Below, one piece after another: positions 55,456-63,179 of a stretch of 64,000 nucleotides of DNA; position 1 is the first letter of the stretch; each line of letters starts with the position of its first letter. Both the position numbers and the translations under genes were made by a program. Origin of the DNA: an uncultured Hyphomonadaceae bacterium (GTDB taxonomy: Bacteria; Pseudomonadota; Alphaproteobacteria; Caulobacterales; Hyphomonadaceae). The stretch is taken from assembly GCA_938084575.1 (NCBI GenBank), contig CALKFG010000002.1:248001-312000 (forward strand). Reading direction: 5' to 3'. The notes below the pieces were generated by a model. The model ran no database searches and was not told the DNA's origin. It saw only the letters and a list, made by a program, of their open reading frames with translations.

Positions 55456-55498
55456 TTGTTTCCGAGATGATTATGGCTCATAATCAGCAAGTCAAGCT
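55456..55498. promoter_or_regulatory. Divergent promoter with a 19-bp palindromic operator
   Basis: TGATTATGgctCATAATCA (55468-55486) has perfect 8-bp arms around three bases and is centred in the 117-base gap between divergent operons. A rightward promoter TTGTTT (55456-55461), 17 bases, CATAAT (55479-55484) runs through it; a leftward candidate is TTGACT (55490-55495), 17 bases, AATCAT (55467-55472). The TetR regulator at 58311-59012 is the likely ligand; AtuR of Pseudomonas also binds inverted repeats between its gene and atuA. Confidence 0.65.
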
Positions 55499-55541
55499 CA
55501 CTTTTTCGGGGCCTGATCTCCAGAGAAAAGGCCCGTGTCCG

Positions 55542-56684
55542 ATGCAAAATCCGTTTGAAACCGAAGAGCGCAAAACCTTCCGGGACACGCTGGCGAATTT
55601 CGTCGCCACGGAGATTACGCCCTTTGCCGATGCCTGGGACGAGGCGGGCGAGATCCCCTGGGTTCTGCATGAGAAAATCGGCGCGCTCGGCGTGTTTGGC
55701 TTCGGGATCGACGCAGCCTATGGCGGGCTGGGCTTCGACGACTGTTTCATGCGGGCGGCTTATAATGAAGAGCTGGCAAAATGCGGTGCAACCGGGATTG
55801 GCGCGGCGCTCGGCGGACGAACCATTTCGATCGGCCCGATTCAGGATCTGGCCAGACCTGAAATCAAGGCCCGGGTGCTGTCCGACATTGTCTCCGGGCG
55901 CAGGGGCTCCAGCCTCGCTATCACCGAGCCGTCCGGCGGCTCGGATGTCGCGCGGATGACAACCACCGCCCGCAGGGACGGCGCAGACTATGTCATCAAT
56001 GGCGCCAAGACCTTCATCACCGGCGGGATGCGGTCTGACTATTTCGTTGTCGGCGCCCGAACCGGAGAGGGCGGGCTGAAAGGCATCTCTCTGTTCTTCC
56101 TGGATGCCACCACGCCCGGTTTCTCGCGCACGCCCCTGAGCCGGAAAATGGGCTGGTGGGCCTCCGATCAGGCCACGCTGTACTTCGACAATTGCAGGGT
56201 CCCGGCCAGCCATCTCATGGGCGAGGAGAATCGGGGCTTTCTCGCCATCATGACCAATTTCAACTATGAGCGTCTGGGCATGGTCGCCGGCATGCTGGGC
56301 ATGATGAAAGTCTGCTTCGACGACGCGGTCAGCTGGGCCCAGCAGCGCGAGACCTTCGGCACCAAGCTGATCCGCCACCAGGTCATCCGGCACAAGATCG
56401 CTGACATGTCGGCGCGGATCGACATGGTCGAGGCCTATCTCAACCATATCTGCCAGCAGGCCAATGACGGCCCGATGCCAGTCGCAGAAATCAGCAAAGC
56501 CAAGTTCTCGGCCTCAAAGGCGCTCGAATTCTGCGCCTCAGAGGCGATGCAGATTCTCGGCGGCGCCGGATATTTGCGGGGCAACCGGGTGGAACGCATG
56601 TATCGCGAGGTCAAGGTGCAGGCGATTGGCGGAGGGTCAGAAGAGATCATGCGCGATCTCGCGGTGCGCCAGATGGGATTATAA
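55542..56684 (+). CDS. Acyl-CoA dehydrogenase, citronellyl-CoA dehydrogenase-like
   Basis: A 380-residue FAD enzyme. ACAD motifs: LAITEPSGGSDVARMTTTAR, INGAKTFITGGMRSDYFV, and the C-terminal QILGGAGYLRGNRVERMYRE. The usual catalytic Glu at the EGT position is Gly (AIGGGSEEIM), while a Glu occurs in NYERLGMVAG (Glu243), the place used by isovaleryl-CoA and long-chain dehydrogenases. This fits a branched substrate such as citronellyl-CoA (AtuD role). ATG 55542 is the start, with GAGAAAAGG upstream. It is first of a rightward operon with the ligase and TetR genes. Confidence 0.87.
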   Translation: MQNPFETEERKTFRDTLANFVATEITPFADAWDEAGEIPWVLHEKIGALGVFGFGIDAAYGGLGFDDCFMRAAYNEELAKCGATGIGAALGGRTISIGPIQDLARPEIKARVLSDIVSGRRGSSLAITEPSGGSDVARMTTTARRDGADYVINGAKTFITGGMRSDYFVVGARTGEGGLKGISLFFLDATTPGFSRTPLSRKMGWWASDQATLYFDNCRVPASHLMGEENRGFLAIMTNFNYERLGMVAGMLGMMKVCFDDAVSWAQQRETFGTKLIRHQVIRHKIADMSARIDMVEAYLNHICQQANDGPMPVAEISKAKFSASKALEFCASEAMQILGGAGYLRGNRVERMYREVKVQAIGGGSEEIMRDLAVRQMGL

Positions 56685-56700
56685 ACAGCAGGAGCAAGAC

Positions 56701-58314
56701 ATGAGCTTATTCGGCAAGACACCCCCCACGGCAGGCCCGGCCGGGCATGCAGACCTGCTTGAGCGCAAGGGTGCCCCCCGCGCGGTTGACTGGATTGAGC
56801 GCAATGCCATGCTCTACCCGGACCACACGGCCCAGGTCGATCTGGCAAGCGGCCGCCGTTTTACCTATGCGCAGATGAATGACCGGGTCGGGCGCGCCGC
56901 AGCGCTGCTCGAAGCGCGCGGCGTTGGTCCGGGCGACCGGGTCGGCTTCCTCGCCATGAACTCGACCGACATATTGGAAATGGTGTTCGCGACATGGCGT
57001 CTCGGCGCCGTCAGCCTGGCCCTGAATTTCCGCCTGACCGCAAAGGAGCTGGCCTTCATCATCAAGGATGCCGGGCCCGACATTATTCTGGTCGATCAGG
57101 CCTTTCTCGATATTGTCGACGCCCTGCAGAGCGAAACCCCGGTACGCCAATGGCTTCTGACCGACGGTCTGGGCGGGGATACGGCCTATGAACGGGGCCT
57201 GGCCAGTGTTGACCGACCGCTTCTGACCAAGACCTTCGACCAGACACTGTCCGACCAGTGCATGCTGATGTACTCCTCCGGGACCACGGGCCTGCCCAAG
57301 GGCGTGATCATTACCCATGAAATGATGGTCTTCTCCGCCGTCAACCTGATGGGCGGCCTGTGCCTGACACGGAAATCGGTGAATTTCGCGGTCATGCCGC
57401 TGTTCCATATTGGCGGGCTGAATATTTTTTCCTGCCCGGTCCTGTATGCCGGCGGCACCACCCTTATTCAGAGGGCTTTCGAGCCCGGCGAGGCCCTGCG
57501 CGTCTTCAATGACCGTGATCTCGGCGTCACCCATTTTCTGGGCGTTCCCGCGATTTACAATGCGCTGAAAGCCCATCCCGACAATGCGGCCACGGATTTT
57601 TCCGGCGTCGAGGTCATGCTGGCCGGTGCCGAGGCCGTGCCGAATGCCCTGGTCGAATGGTGGCACCAGCGCGGCCTGACCATCCAGGAAGGCTATGGCA
57701 TGACCGAAAGCGCGGCGTCCAACTGCGTTCTCGACAAGGCCGACGTCCAGACCCGGATCGGTTCTGCCGGCAAGGCCGCCATGCATACGGAAATGAAAAT
57801 CGTGCGCGAGGACGGCACAGACGCGGCGCCCGGCGACCTTGGCGAAATCTGGATGCGCGGCCCGGCCATCACACCGGGCTACTGGAACCGCCCGGATGCC
57901 AATGAGAAAAGCTTCAGCCAGGGCTGGTTCCGGTCCGGTGATATCGGGCGGGTCGATGAAGCGGGATATTTCTACATCGAGGACCGGCTCAAGGACATGT
58001 ATATTTCCGGAGGGGAGAACGTCTATCCGGCCGAGGTCGAGAACGTCCTTTATGGCCTCGACGAGGTCGCAGAGGTGGCGGTCATCGGGGTTCCCGACAC
58101 CCGGTGGGGCGAAGTGGGGTGCGCCGTGGTGGCTCTGAAACCCGGTAAAACACTGCAGCTTTCCGACATATCCGCCTTTGTCAGCGACAAGCTGGCAAGC
58201 TTCAAACATCCGCGTCATATCGCTTTCGTCGAGGCCCTGCCCCGCAATGCCACGGGCAAGGTCCTCAAATTCGAGCTGCGGAAATCCATTCCGGAGACAC
58301 TCAACCTCCTATGA
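56701..58314 (+). CDS. Acyl-CoA synthetase (AMP-forming)
   Basis: Activates a carboxylic acid to its CoA thioester through an acyl-adenylate. The 537-residue ANL-family protein has the P-loop MYSSGTTGLPKGV, GYGMTES, the hinge and ribose contacts GWFRSGDIGRVDEAGYFYI, DMYISGGENVYPAEVE and the C-terminal catalytic Lys in PRNATGKVLK. AGGAG is seven bases upstream of ATG 56701, 16 bases after the dehydrogenase gene. In this context the acid would be a terpenoid such as citronellic or geranic acid; a medium-chain or aromatic acid is also possible. Confidence 0.9.
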   Translation: MSLFGKTPPTAGPAGHADLLERKGAPRAVDWIERNAMLYPDHTAQVDLASGRRFTYAQMNDRVGRAAALLEARGVGPGDRVGFLAMNSTDILEMVFATWRLGAVSLALNFRLTAKELAFIIKDAGPDIILVDQAFLDIVDALQSETPVRQWLLTDGLGGDTAYERGLASVDRPLLTKTFDQTLSDQCMLMYSSGTTGLPKGVIITHEMMVFSAVNLMGGLCLTRKSVNFAVMPLFHIGGLNIFSCPVLYAGGTTLIQRAFEPGEALRVFNDRDLGVTHFLGVPAIYNALKAHPDNAATDFSGVEVMLAGAEAVPNALVEWWHQRGLTIQEGYGMTESAASNCVLDKADVQTRIGSAGKAAMHTEMKIVREDGTDAAPGDLGEIWMRGPAITPGYWNRPDANEKSFSQGWFRSGDIGRVDEAGYFYIEDRLKDMYISGGENVYPAEVENVLYGLDEVAEVAVIGVPDTRWGEVGCAVVALKPGKTLQLSDISAFVSDKLASFKHPRHIAFVEALPRNATGKVLKFELRKSIPETLNLL

Positions 58315-59012
58315 GCAGGCAACGGCCCCCCCTGACCCGGCGCGAAAAAGTCGAGGTCCGCGAACAGGCCATTCTGGATGCCGCGCGCGATGTCTTCATC
58401 GAGCAGGGCTATGACGGCGCCCGGATGGCGGAAATTGCCCACAAGGCCGGCATCGCCGAGGGAACAATCTATCTGTATTACCGCACCAAGACCGTGCTGA
58501 TGAGGGCCGTGGTTGGCGCATTCTGGATCCGGCTGACCGCGGATGCCGAGGCCGCGGTGCGGCCCCATGATTGTCCGTTCGAAGCCCTTCAGGCCCTTGC
58601 CCGGTTCCATTTACAGGCTGTGATCGAGCGGTTTGACGTCATCGGGCTGAGCCAGGCCCTGCCCGCCAAGCTGGATGAGCCAACGGCGCTTCGCGGCGAG
58701 CTGAGGAGTTATGTATCGGTTTTTGATCAGATTTTTCAGCGCGGCAGGGATCGCGGCCTGATTCGGCCGAACGCCGCACTGTGGATGGCCCGAGATGTCT
58801 TCTATGGCAGCCTGGAATATTCCGCGCGAACGCTGATGCAGCGGGGGGAGACCTATGACGCAGACGTGGTCGACAATCTGGTCAGACTGATCCGCGCCCA
58901 TTATGCGCCCGGCACCGTCTCCCCGCAGGCAGGTCCGCCCGACCCCGCCGACGCCCCATCCCTGCTGATCGACCGGCTGGAAGCGGTCGTGACCCGGCTG
59001 GAACAGCTCTGA
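58311..59012 (+). CDS. TetR-family transcriptional regulator
   Basis: A 233-residue repressor with an N-terminal helix-turn-helix (REQAILDAARDVFIEQGYDG, AEIAHKAGIAEGTIYLYYRT) and a C-terminal ligand-binding domain. Its start overlaps the ligase stop (ATGA), so it is produced with the pathway. The palindrome at 55468-55486 is the most likely operator and a CoA-ester intermediate the likely inducer, by analogy with FadR- and AtuR-type regulators. It is convergent with the FAH gene across 21 bases. Confidence 0.9.
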   Translation: MSRQRPPLTRREKVEVREQAILDAARDVFIEQGYDGARMAEIAHKAGIAEGTIYLYYRTKTVLMRAVVGAFWIRLTADAEAAVRPHDCPFEALQALARFHLQAVIERFDVIGLSQALPAKLDEPTALRGELRSYVSVFDQIFQRGRDRGLIRPNAALWMARDVFYGSLEYSARTLMQRGETYDADVVDNLVRLIRAHYAPGTVSPQAGPPDPADAPSLLIDRLEAVVTRLEQL

Positions 59013-59033
59013 TTTTGGCTGTCCCCGGCGGGG

Positions 59034-60047
59034 CTAGAGGGGCCGCTGGACGGTCTGCTCAATGGCGCCGAAAATACTCTGTCCCGCGCGGTCCAGCATC
59101 TCAATCCGCACCGTGTCGCCCTCATCCATAAAGGGCGTCACCGGCTGTCCGTGTGCCAGGGTCTCGATCATCCGGATCTCGGCCAGGCAGGAATAGCCCC
59201 GCCCGCCCTCTGCGACAGGCGTGCCGGGACCGCCATCCGGGCCCGTATTCGAGACCGTGCCCGACCCGATGATCGAGCCGGCGCACAGGGTACGCGTCCT
59301 GGCAGCATGGGCAACCAGACGGGCCAGGGAAAAGGTCACATCCTGCCCGGCCTCGGCCCGGCCAAGCGGCGCGCCATTATAATCAACCCGCAGGGGCAGG
59401 TGCACACAGCCGTCCGACCAGGCCGTTCCGAGCTCATCCGGGGTCACGGCAACCGGCGAAAAGGCGCTGGCCGGCTTGGCCTGGAAAAATCCGAATCCCT
59501 TGGCCAGCTCTGCCGGGATGAGGCCGCGCAGCGACAGGTCATTGCACAACATCACCAGCTGAATATGGGCCAGCGCCGCCGCCTCCGACACCCCCATGGG
59601 CACATCGTCGGTGATGACGGCAATCTCGCCCTCCATGTCATACCCCCAGGCCGGGTCGACAAAGGGGATGGCCTGCCGCGGCCCGAGAAAGCCGTCCGAT
59701 CCGCCCTGATACATCAGCGGGTCGGTGTAAAACTGCGCCGGGACCTCGGCCCCGCGGGCCCGCCGAACCAGCTCGACATGGTTGATATAGGCCGACCCGT
59801 CGGCCCACTGATAGGCGCGGGGCAAGGGGCTCTCGCAGGCCTGTTCGTGAAACCGCCCGGTCGGGACCGATCCCAGTTCCACCTGGTGCGACAGCTGGGC
59901 CAGCTTCGGGGCGATCCGTGCCCAGTCATCCAGCGCTGCCTGCAGGGTCGGCGCCACCGCACTGGCCTCGCTGTAGCGGGTCAGGTCTCTCGACACCACA
60001 ACCAGGCCGCCGTCACGCGTCCCGTTTTTCAGGCTCGCAAGTTTCAT
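59034..60047 (-). CDS. Fumarylacetoacetate hydrolase family protein
   Basis: Probably cleaves fumarylacetoacetate to fumarate and acetoacetate, the last step of tyrosine breakdown. The 337-residue protein is the shorter bacterial form. Motifs: YINHVELVRRARGAEVP, the metal-binding Glu residues in GYDMEGEIAVI, NDLSLRGLIPAELAKGFGF and GSIIGSGTVSN. It lies six bases after the VOC gene in the hppD-VOC-fah operon, which supports the substrate. Confidence 0.9.
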   Translation of the reverse strand: MKLASLKNGTRDGGLVVVSRDLTRYSEASAVAPTLQAALDDWARIAPKLAQLSHQVELGSVPTGRFHEQACESPLPRAYQWADGSAYINHVELVRRARGAEVPAQFYTDPLMYQGGSDGFLGPRQAIPFVDPAWGYDMEGEIAVITDDVPMGVSEAAALAHIQLVMLCNDLSLRGLIPAELAKGFGFFQAKPASAFSPVAVTPDELGTAWSDGCVHLPLRVDYNGAPLGRAEAGQDVTFSLARLVAHAARTRTLCAGSIIGSGTVSNTGPDGGPGTPVAEGGRGYSCLAEIRMIETLAHGQPVTPFMDEGDTVRIEMLDRAGQSIFGAIEQTVQRPL

Positions 60048-60053
60048 CGGGTC

Positions 60054-60605
60054 TCAGCTTTCATCTGCAATTTTGTCGTGGAGCCAGGCGGCGTGCCGCG
60101 GCGCCTGGCGGGTGTCGCGCCATTCCGCCAGCATCGGCTCGGCGACGGCTTTCAGGGCCTGCATCTGGGCCGGTGTGCCAATGTCGGCGGCCAGCTCGAT
60201 TCTGTGTCCATTGGGGTCAAAGAAATAGATCGACTTGAAAATGCCGTGATGGGTCGGGCCCAGCACGTCCAGTCCCAGGGTCTCCAGATGGGTCTTCGCG
60301 GTCAGCAGCGCATCGAGGCTGGCGACCCGGAAAGCGATATGCTGGACCCAGGCCGGGGTGTTGCGGTCCCGGTCCATGTCCGGCTGGGTCGGCAGTTCGA
60401 AAAAGGCCAGAACGTTGCCGTTCCCGGCATCGAGGAAGACATGCATGTAGGGATCGGGTTCACCGGTCGAGGGCACCGTGTCTTCCGCAATCGCCAGCTG
60501 GAAGTCCATGCCCAGTGCGGCGCGGTAAAACGCAACGGTCTCTGCCGCATCACGACAGCGATAGGCGACGTGGTGCACGCCCTGCAGCGCCGGCGCCGCA
60601 GTCAT
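60054..60605 (-). CDS. VOC-superfamily protein (glyoxalase/extradiol dioxygenase fold)
   Basis: A 183-residue metalloprotein with two beta-alpha-beta-beta-beta units. Likely metal ligands are His in GVHHVAYRC, His in WVQHIAFRV and Glu in NGHRIELA. It lies between hppD (four-base overlap) and the FAH gene. Members of this family perform isomerisation, ring cleavage or thiol addition, so a role in handling homogentisate or maleylacetoacetate is possible, but the reaction cannot be assigned. hmgA and a maleylacetoacetate isomerase are absent from the visible operon. Confidence 0.75.
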   Translation of the reverse strand: MTAAPALQGVHHVAYRCRDAAETVAFYRAALGMDFQLAIAEDTVPSTGEPDPYMHVFLDAGNGNVLAFFELPTQPDMDRDRNTPAWVQHIAFRVASLDALLTAKTHLETLGLDVLGPTHHGIFKSIYFFDPNGHRIELAADIGTPAQMQALKAVAEPMLAEWRDTRQAPRHAAWLHDKIADES

Positions 60606-61690
60606 GCCACCGGTTCCGTCACCTGCAGCGCGCCGCGCTTGATCTGGTCGCGCTCCATGCTTTCAAACAGGGCCTTGAAATTGCCTTCGCCAAAGCCGTC
60701 ATCGCCCTTGCGCTGGATGAATTCGAAGAAGACCGGACCGATCTGCGCCTCGGCAAAGATCTGCAGCAGGAGACGGGGCTGACCGCCCTGTGTGGTGCCG
60801 TCGAGGAGAATGCCGCGCATGCGAAGCGCATCAACCGGCTCGCCATGCCCCGGCAGCCGCGCCTCCAGCATCTCGTAATAGGCGTCCGGCGGAGGCGTCA
60901 TAAACGGCACGCCGCGGGCCTTGAGCCGGTCGAGGCAGGCGTAGAGATCATCACAGATCAGGGCGATATGCTGGATTCCCTCGCCATTATAGGCACGCAG
61001 GAATTCTTCGATCTGCCCCTTGCCGCCCTCGCCTTCCTCATTCAGCGGGATCCGGATCTTTCCGTCCGGGGCGGTCAGCGCCTTGGAGGTCAGGCCGGTA
61101 TATTCACCCTTGATGTCGAAAAACCGGATCTCCTGGAAATTAAACAGGGTCTCATAATACGTCGCCCAGAACGCCATGCGTCCGGGGTACACATTGTGGG
61201 TCAGATGGTCGATCTCGCGAAAGCCTGCCCCGACCGGCCGGCTGTCGACGCCGGGCACAGGGTCGAAATCAATATCGTAAATTGACAGGGCGCTGCCATA
61301 GCGATCGACCAGGTAAATGATGGCATTGCCAATGCCGCGTATGGCCGGGATCCGCAGCTCCATCGGCCCGGTCCCGACCTCGACCGGTTCGGCGCCACGC
61401 TGCAGCAGGGTCTGGTAGGCCGCCCGGGCATCGCGGACCCGGAACGCCATGCCGCAGGCGCTTGGGCCATGCTCCCGGGCAAAAAACCAAGCCGGCGAAC
61501 GGGGCTCGTAATTCGCGATGAGATTGATATCACCCTGCCGCCAGAGCTGGACGTCCTTCGACCGGTGATCGGCGATATGGGTGAAACCCATGGCCTCGAA
61601 AACCGGCTCAAGCACACCTTTGTCCGGTGCCGAAAATTCGATAAACTCAAAGCCGTCCAGCCCCACCGGATTGTCAAACAGGTCTGCCAT
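60602..61690 (-). CDS. hppD: 4-Hydroxyphenylpyruvate dioxygenase
   Basis: Converts 4-hydroxyphenylpyruvate to homogentisate in tyrosine breakdown, using Fe(II). The 362-residue protein has [20 protein letters not shown], the first iron His in [11 protein letters not shown], second His in [11 protein letters not shown], the product-tail [20 protein letters not shown] with the Glu ligand following, and [26 protein letters not shown] five bases upstream supports ATG 61690. It heads a three-gene operon with a palindrome in its promoter region. Confidence 0.96.
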   Translation of the reverse strand: MADLFDNPVGLDGFEFIEFSAPDKGVLEPVFEAMGFTHIADHRSKDVQLWRQGDINLIANYEPRSPAWFFAREHGPSACGMAFRVRDARAAYQTLLQRGAEPVEVGTGPMELRIPAIRGIGNAIIYLVDRYGSALSIYDIDFDPVPGVDSRPVGAGFREIDHLTHNVYPGRMAFWATYYETLFNFQEIRFFDIKGEYTGLTSKALTAPDGKIRIPLNEEGEGGKGQIEEFLRAYNGEGIQHIALICDDLYACLDRLKARGVPFMTPPPDAYYEMLEARLPGHGEPVDALRMRGILLDGTTQGGQPRLLLQIFAEAQIGPVFFEFIQRKGDDGFGEGNFKALFESMERDQIKRGALQVTEPVA

Positions 61691-61709
61691 GCCCGCCTCC
61701 CTTCAGATA

Positions 61710-61726
61710 ATTGTAATTGCAACTAT
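61710..61726 (-). promoter_or_regulatory. Palindromic operator candidate ahead of hppD
   Basis: ATTGTAATTGCAACTAT has arms ATxGT and ACxAT and holds the self-complementary TTGCAA. It starts 20 bases upstream of the hppD start. An Lrp-, MarR- or IclR-type regulator of tyrosine catabolism could bind here; none is encoded next to it. Confidence 0.35.
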
Positions 61727-61756
61727 TGGCGGCATCCCGGCCCGTGTCAACCATAT

Positions 61757-61786
61757 GAAAAGGCCGGCTCATTGCTGAGCCGGCCT
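61757..61786 (-). terminator. Intrinsic terminator of the acyl-CoA dehydrogenase gene
   Basis: A perfect 11-bp GC-rich stem (61761-61771 with 61776-61786) and a 4-base loop, followed on the minus strand by TTTC. It lies 26 bases after the dehydrogenase stop codon at 61813 and upstream of the hppD promoter. Confidence 0.75.
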
Positions 61787-61812
61787 CGTCAGAGATCAGG
61801 TCTGGCTGGGGA

Positions 61813-63114
61813 CTATTTGCGCCACACAGCCGCCATTGCGGGATCTTCTTCCTCGCCGGAATATTTCGCCAGTTCCGCCCGGCCAACCACCATGTGGTGA
61901 ACCTCGTCGGGACCATCGGCCAGGCGCAGCGTCCGCTGGCTGGTATACATGCGGGCGAGCGGCGTCCATTGCGACACACCCGCCGCGCCGTGGATCTGGA
62001 TCGCCTCGTCAATGATCTTGCAGACCCGCTCGGGCACCATGGCCTTGACCATGGAAATCCAGACACGCGCCTCGCGATTGCCCAGAACGTCCATGGCCTT
62101 GGCGGCCTTGAGCACCATCATCCGCATCGCCTCAATCTCGATGCGGGCGCGGGAAATCTTTTCCAGATTCCCCCCCAGCCGGACGAGGTCCCGTCCAAAG
62201 GCCTGCCGTCCGGTCCCGCGAATGACCATCAGGTCCAGCGCCCGCTCTGCAGCACCGATGGAGCGCATGCAGTGGTGGATCCGGCCCGGGCCAAGGCGCA
62301 GCTGAGAAATTTCAAAGCCGCGGCCTTCGCCCAGAAGAATGTTCTCCTTCGGGACACGGACATTGTCGAACACGATATGCATATGGCCGTGCGGGGCATC
62401 ATAGTCCCCAAACACCTGCATTCCGTCGAGGATCTTGACCCCGGGCGTGTCAATCGGCACGAGAATCTGAGACTGCTGCTTGTGAGGCTCGGCCTCGGGA
62501 TTGGTTTTGACCATGGTGATCATGATCTTGCAGCGCGGATCGCCGGCACCGGAAATGTAGAATTTCTCGCCGTTGATAACCCACTCATCGCCTTCCAGAA
62601 CGGCGCGCGTCGACACGTTCTTGGCATCGGAACTCGGCAGGGCCGGCTCGGTCATGGCAAAGGCCGACCGAATTTCGCCATTGAGCAGCGGCTTCAGCCA
62701 GGTTTCCTTCTGCTCGGGCGTGCCCACACGCTCCAGCACTTCCATATTGCCCGTATCCGGGGCCGAGCAGTTCATCGACTCCGACGCCAGCGCATTCTTG
62801 CCAAGCTCCGCCGCGATATAGGCATAGTCGAGATTGGACAGGCCTTCACCGGTCTCGGCATCGGGCAGGAAGAAATTCCACAGACCCTGCTTCTTGGCCT
62901 CGTCCTTGGCCTCCTGCAGGATGTCCAGCTGACCCGGCGCATAAGCCCAGATGTCGTCCTTATTCTTGCCCAGGGCGTGATATTTTTCCGACATGGGGTC
63001 CACCACCTCGGCAATGAATTTCTTCACATGTTCATAGAGCGGACGGGCGCTCTCGGACATGTTGAGATCGTTAAGGGCATCATTGGGATCCAGTCCCATC
63101 ATCGTGTCAGCCAT
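61813..63114 (-). CDS. Acyl-CoA dehydrogenase, ACAD10/11-like
   Basis: A 433-residue FAD enzyme with an extended N terminus (NMSESARPLYEHVKKFIAEV). Visible motifs are FAMTEPALPSSDAKNVSTRA, VINGEKFYISGAGDPRCKIM, FDNVRVPKENILLGEGRGFE and the C-terminal QIHGAAGVSQWTPLARMYTS with RLADGPDEVHHMVVGRAEL. The DGPDEVH ending is characteristic of the ACAD10/11 type, known for very long-chain or 4-hydroxy acyl-CoA turnover in mammals. It is co-oriented with the truncated dehydrogenase gene upstream (65-base gap). The substrate is unknown. Confidence 0.9.
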   Translation of the reverse strand: MADTMMGLDPNDALNDLNMSESARPLYEHVKKFIAEVVDPMSEKYHALGKNKDDIWAYAPGQLDILQEAKDEAKKQGLWNFFLPDAETGEGLSNLDYAYIAAELGKNALASESMNCSAPDTGNMEVLERVGTPEQKETWLKPLLNGEIRSAFAMTEPALPSSDAKNVSTRAVLEGDEWVINGEKFYISGAGDPRCKIMITMVKTNPEAEPHKQQSQILVPIDTPGVKILDGMQVFGDYDAPHGHMHIVFDNVRVPKENILLGEGRGFEISQLRLGPGRIHHCMRSIGAAERALDLMVIRGTGRQAFGRDLVRLGGNLEKISRARIEIEAMRMMVLKAAKAMDVLGNREARVWISMVKAMVPERVCKIIDEAIQIHGAAGVSQWTPLARMYTSQRTLRLADGPDEVHHMVVGRAELAKYSGEEEDPAMAAVWRK

Positions 63115-63179
63115 ATGTATTTTCCTCGCTCTTTCATCATCTCTATATCTTTATCGGCTCACCATAGGCGAGCTTTTTC

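Noticed and set aside
55425-56447. Long N-terminal extension of the AtuA-like protein
   Set aside because: The extension runs antisense through the ACAD gene; homology begins at GTG 55424 with a good ribosome-binding site.
56707-58218. 503-codon frame antisense to the acyl-CoA ligase gene
   Set aside because: The ligase has all ANL-family motifs; the antisense frame has no recognisable protein features.
59151-60782. 543-codon plus-strand frame across the FAH, VOC and hppD genes
   Set aside because: It spans three conserved minus-strand genes and is a composition shadow.
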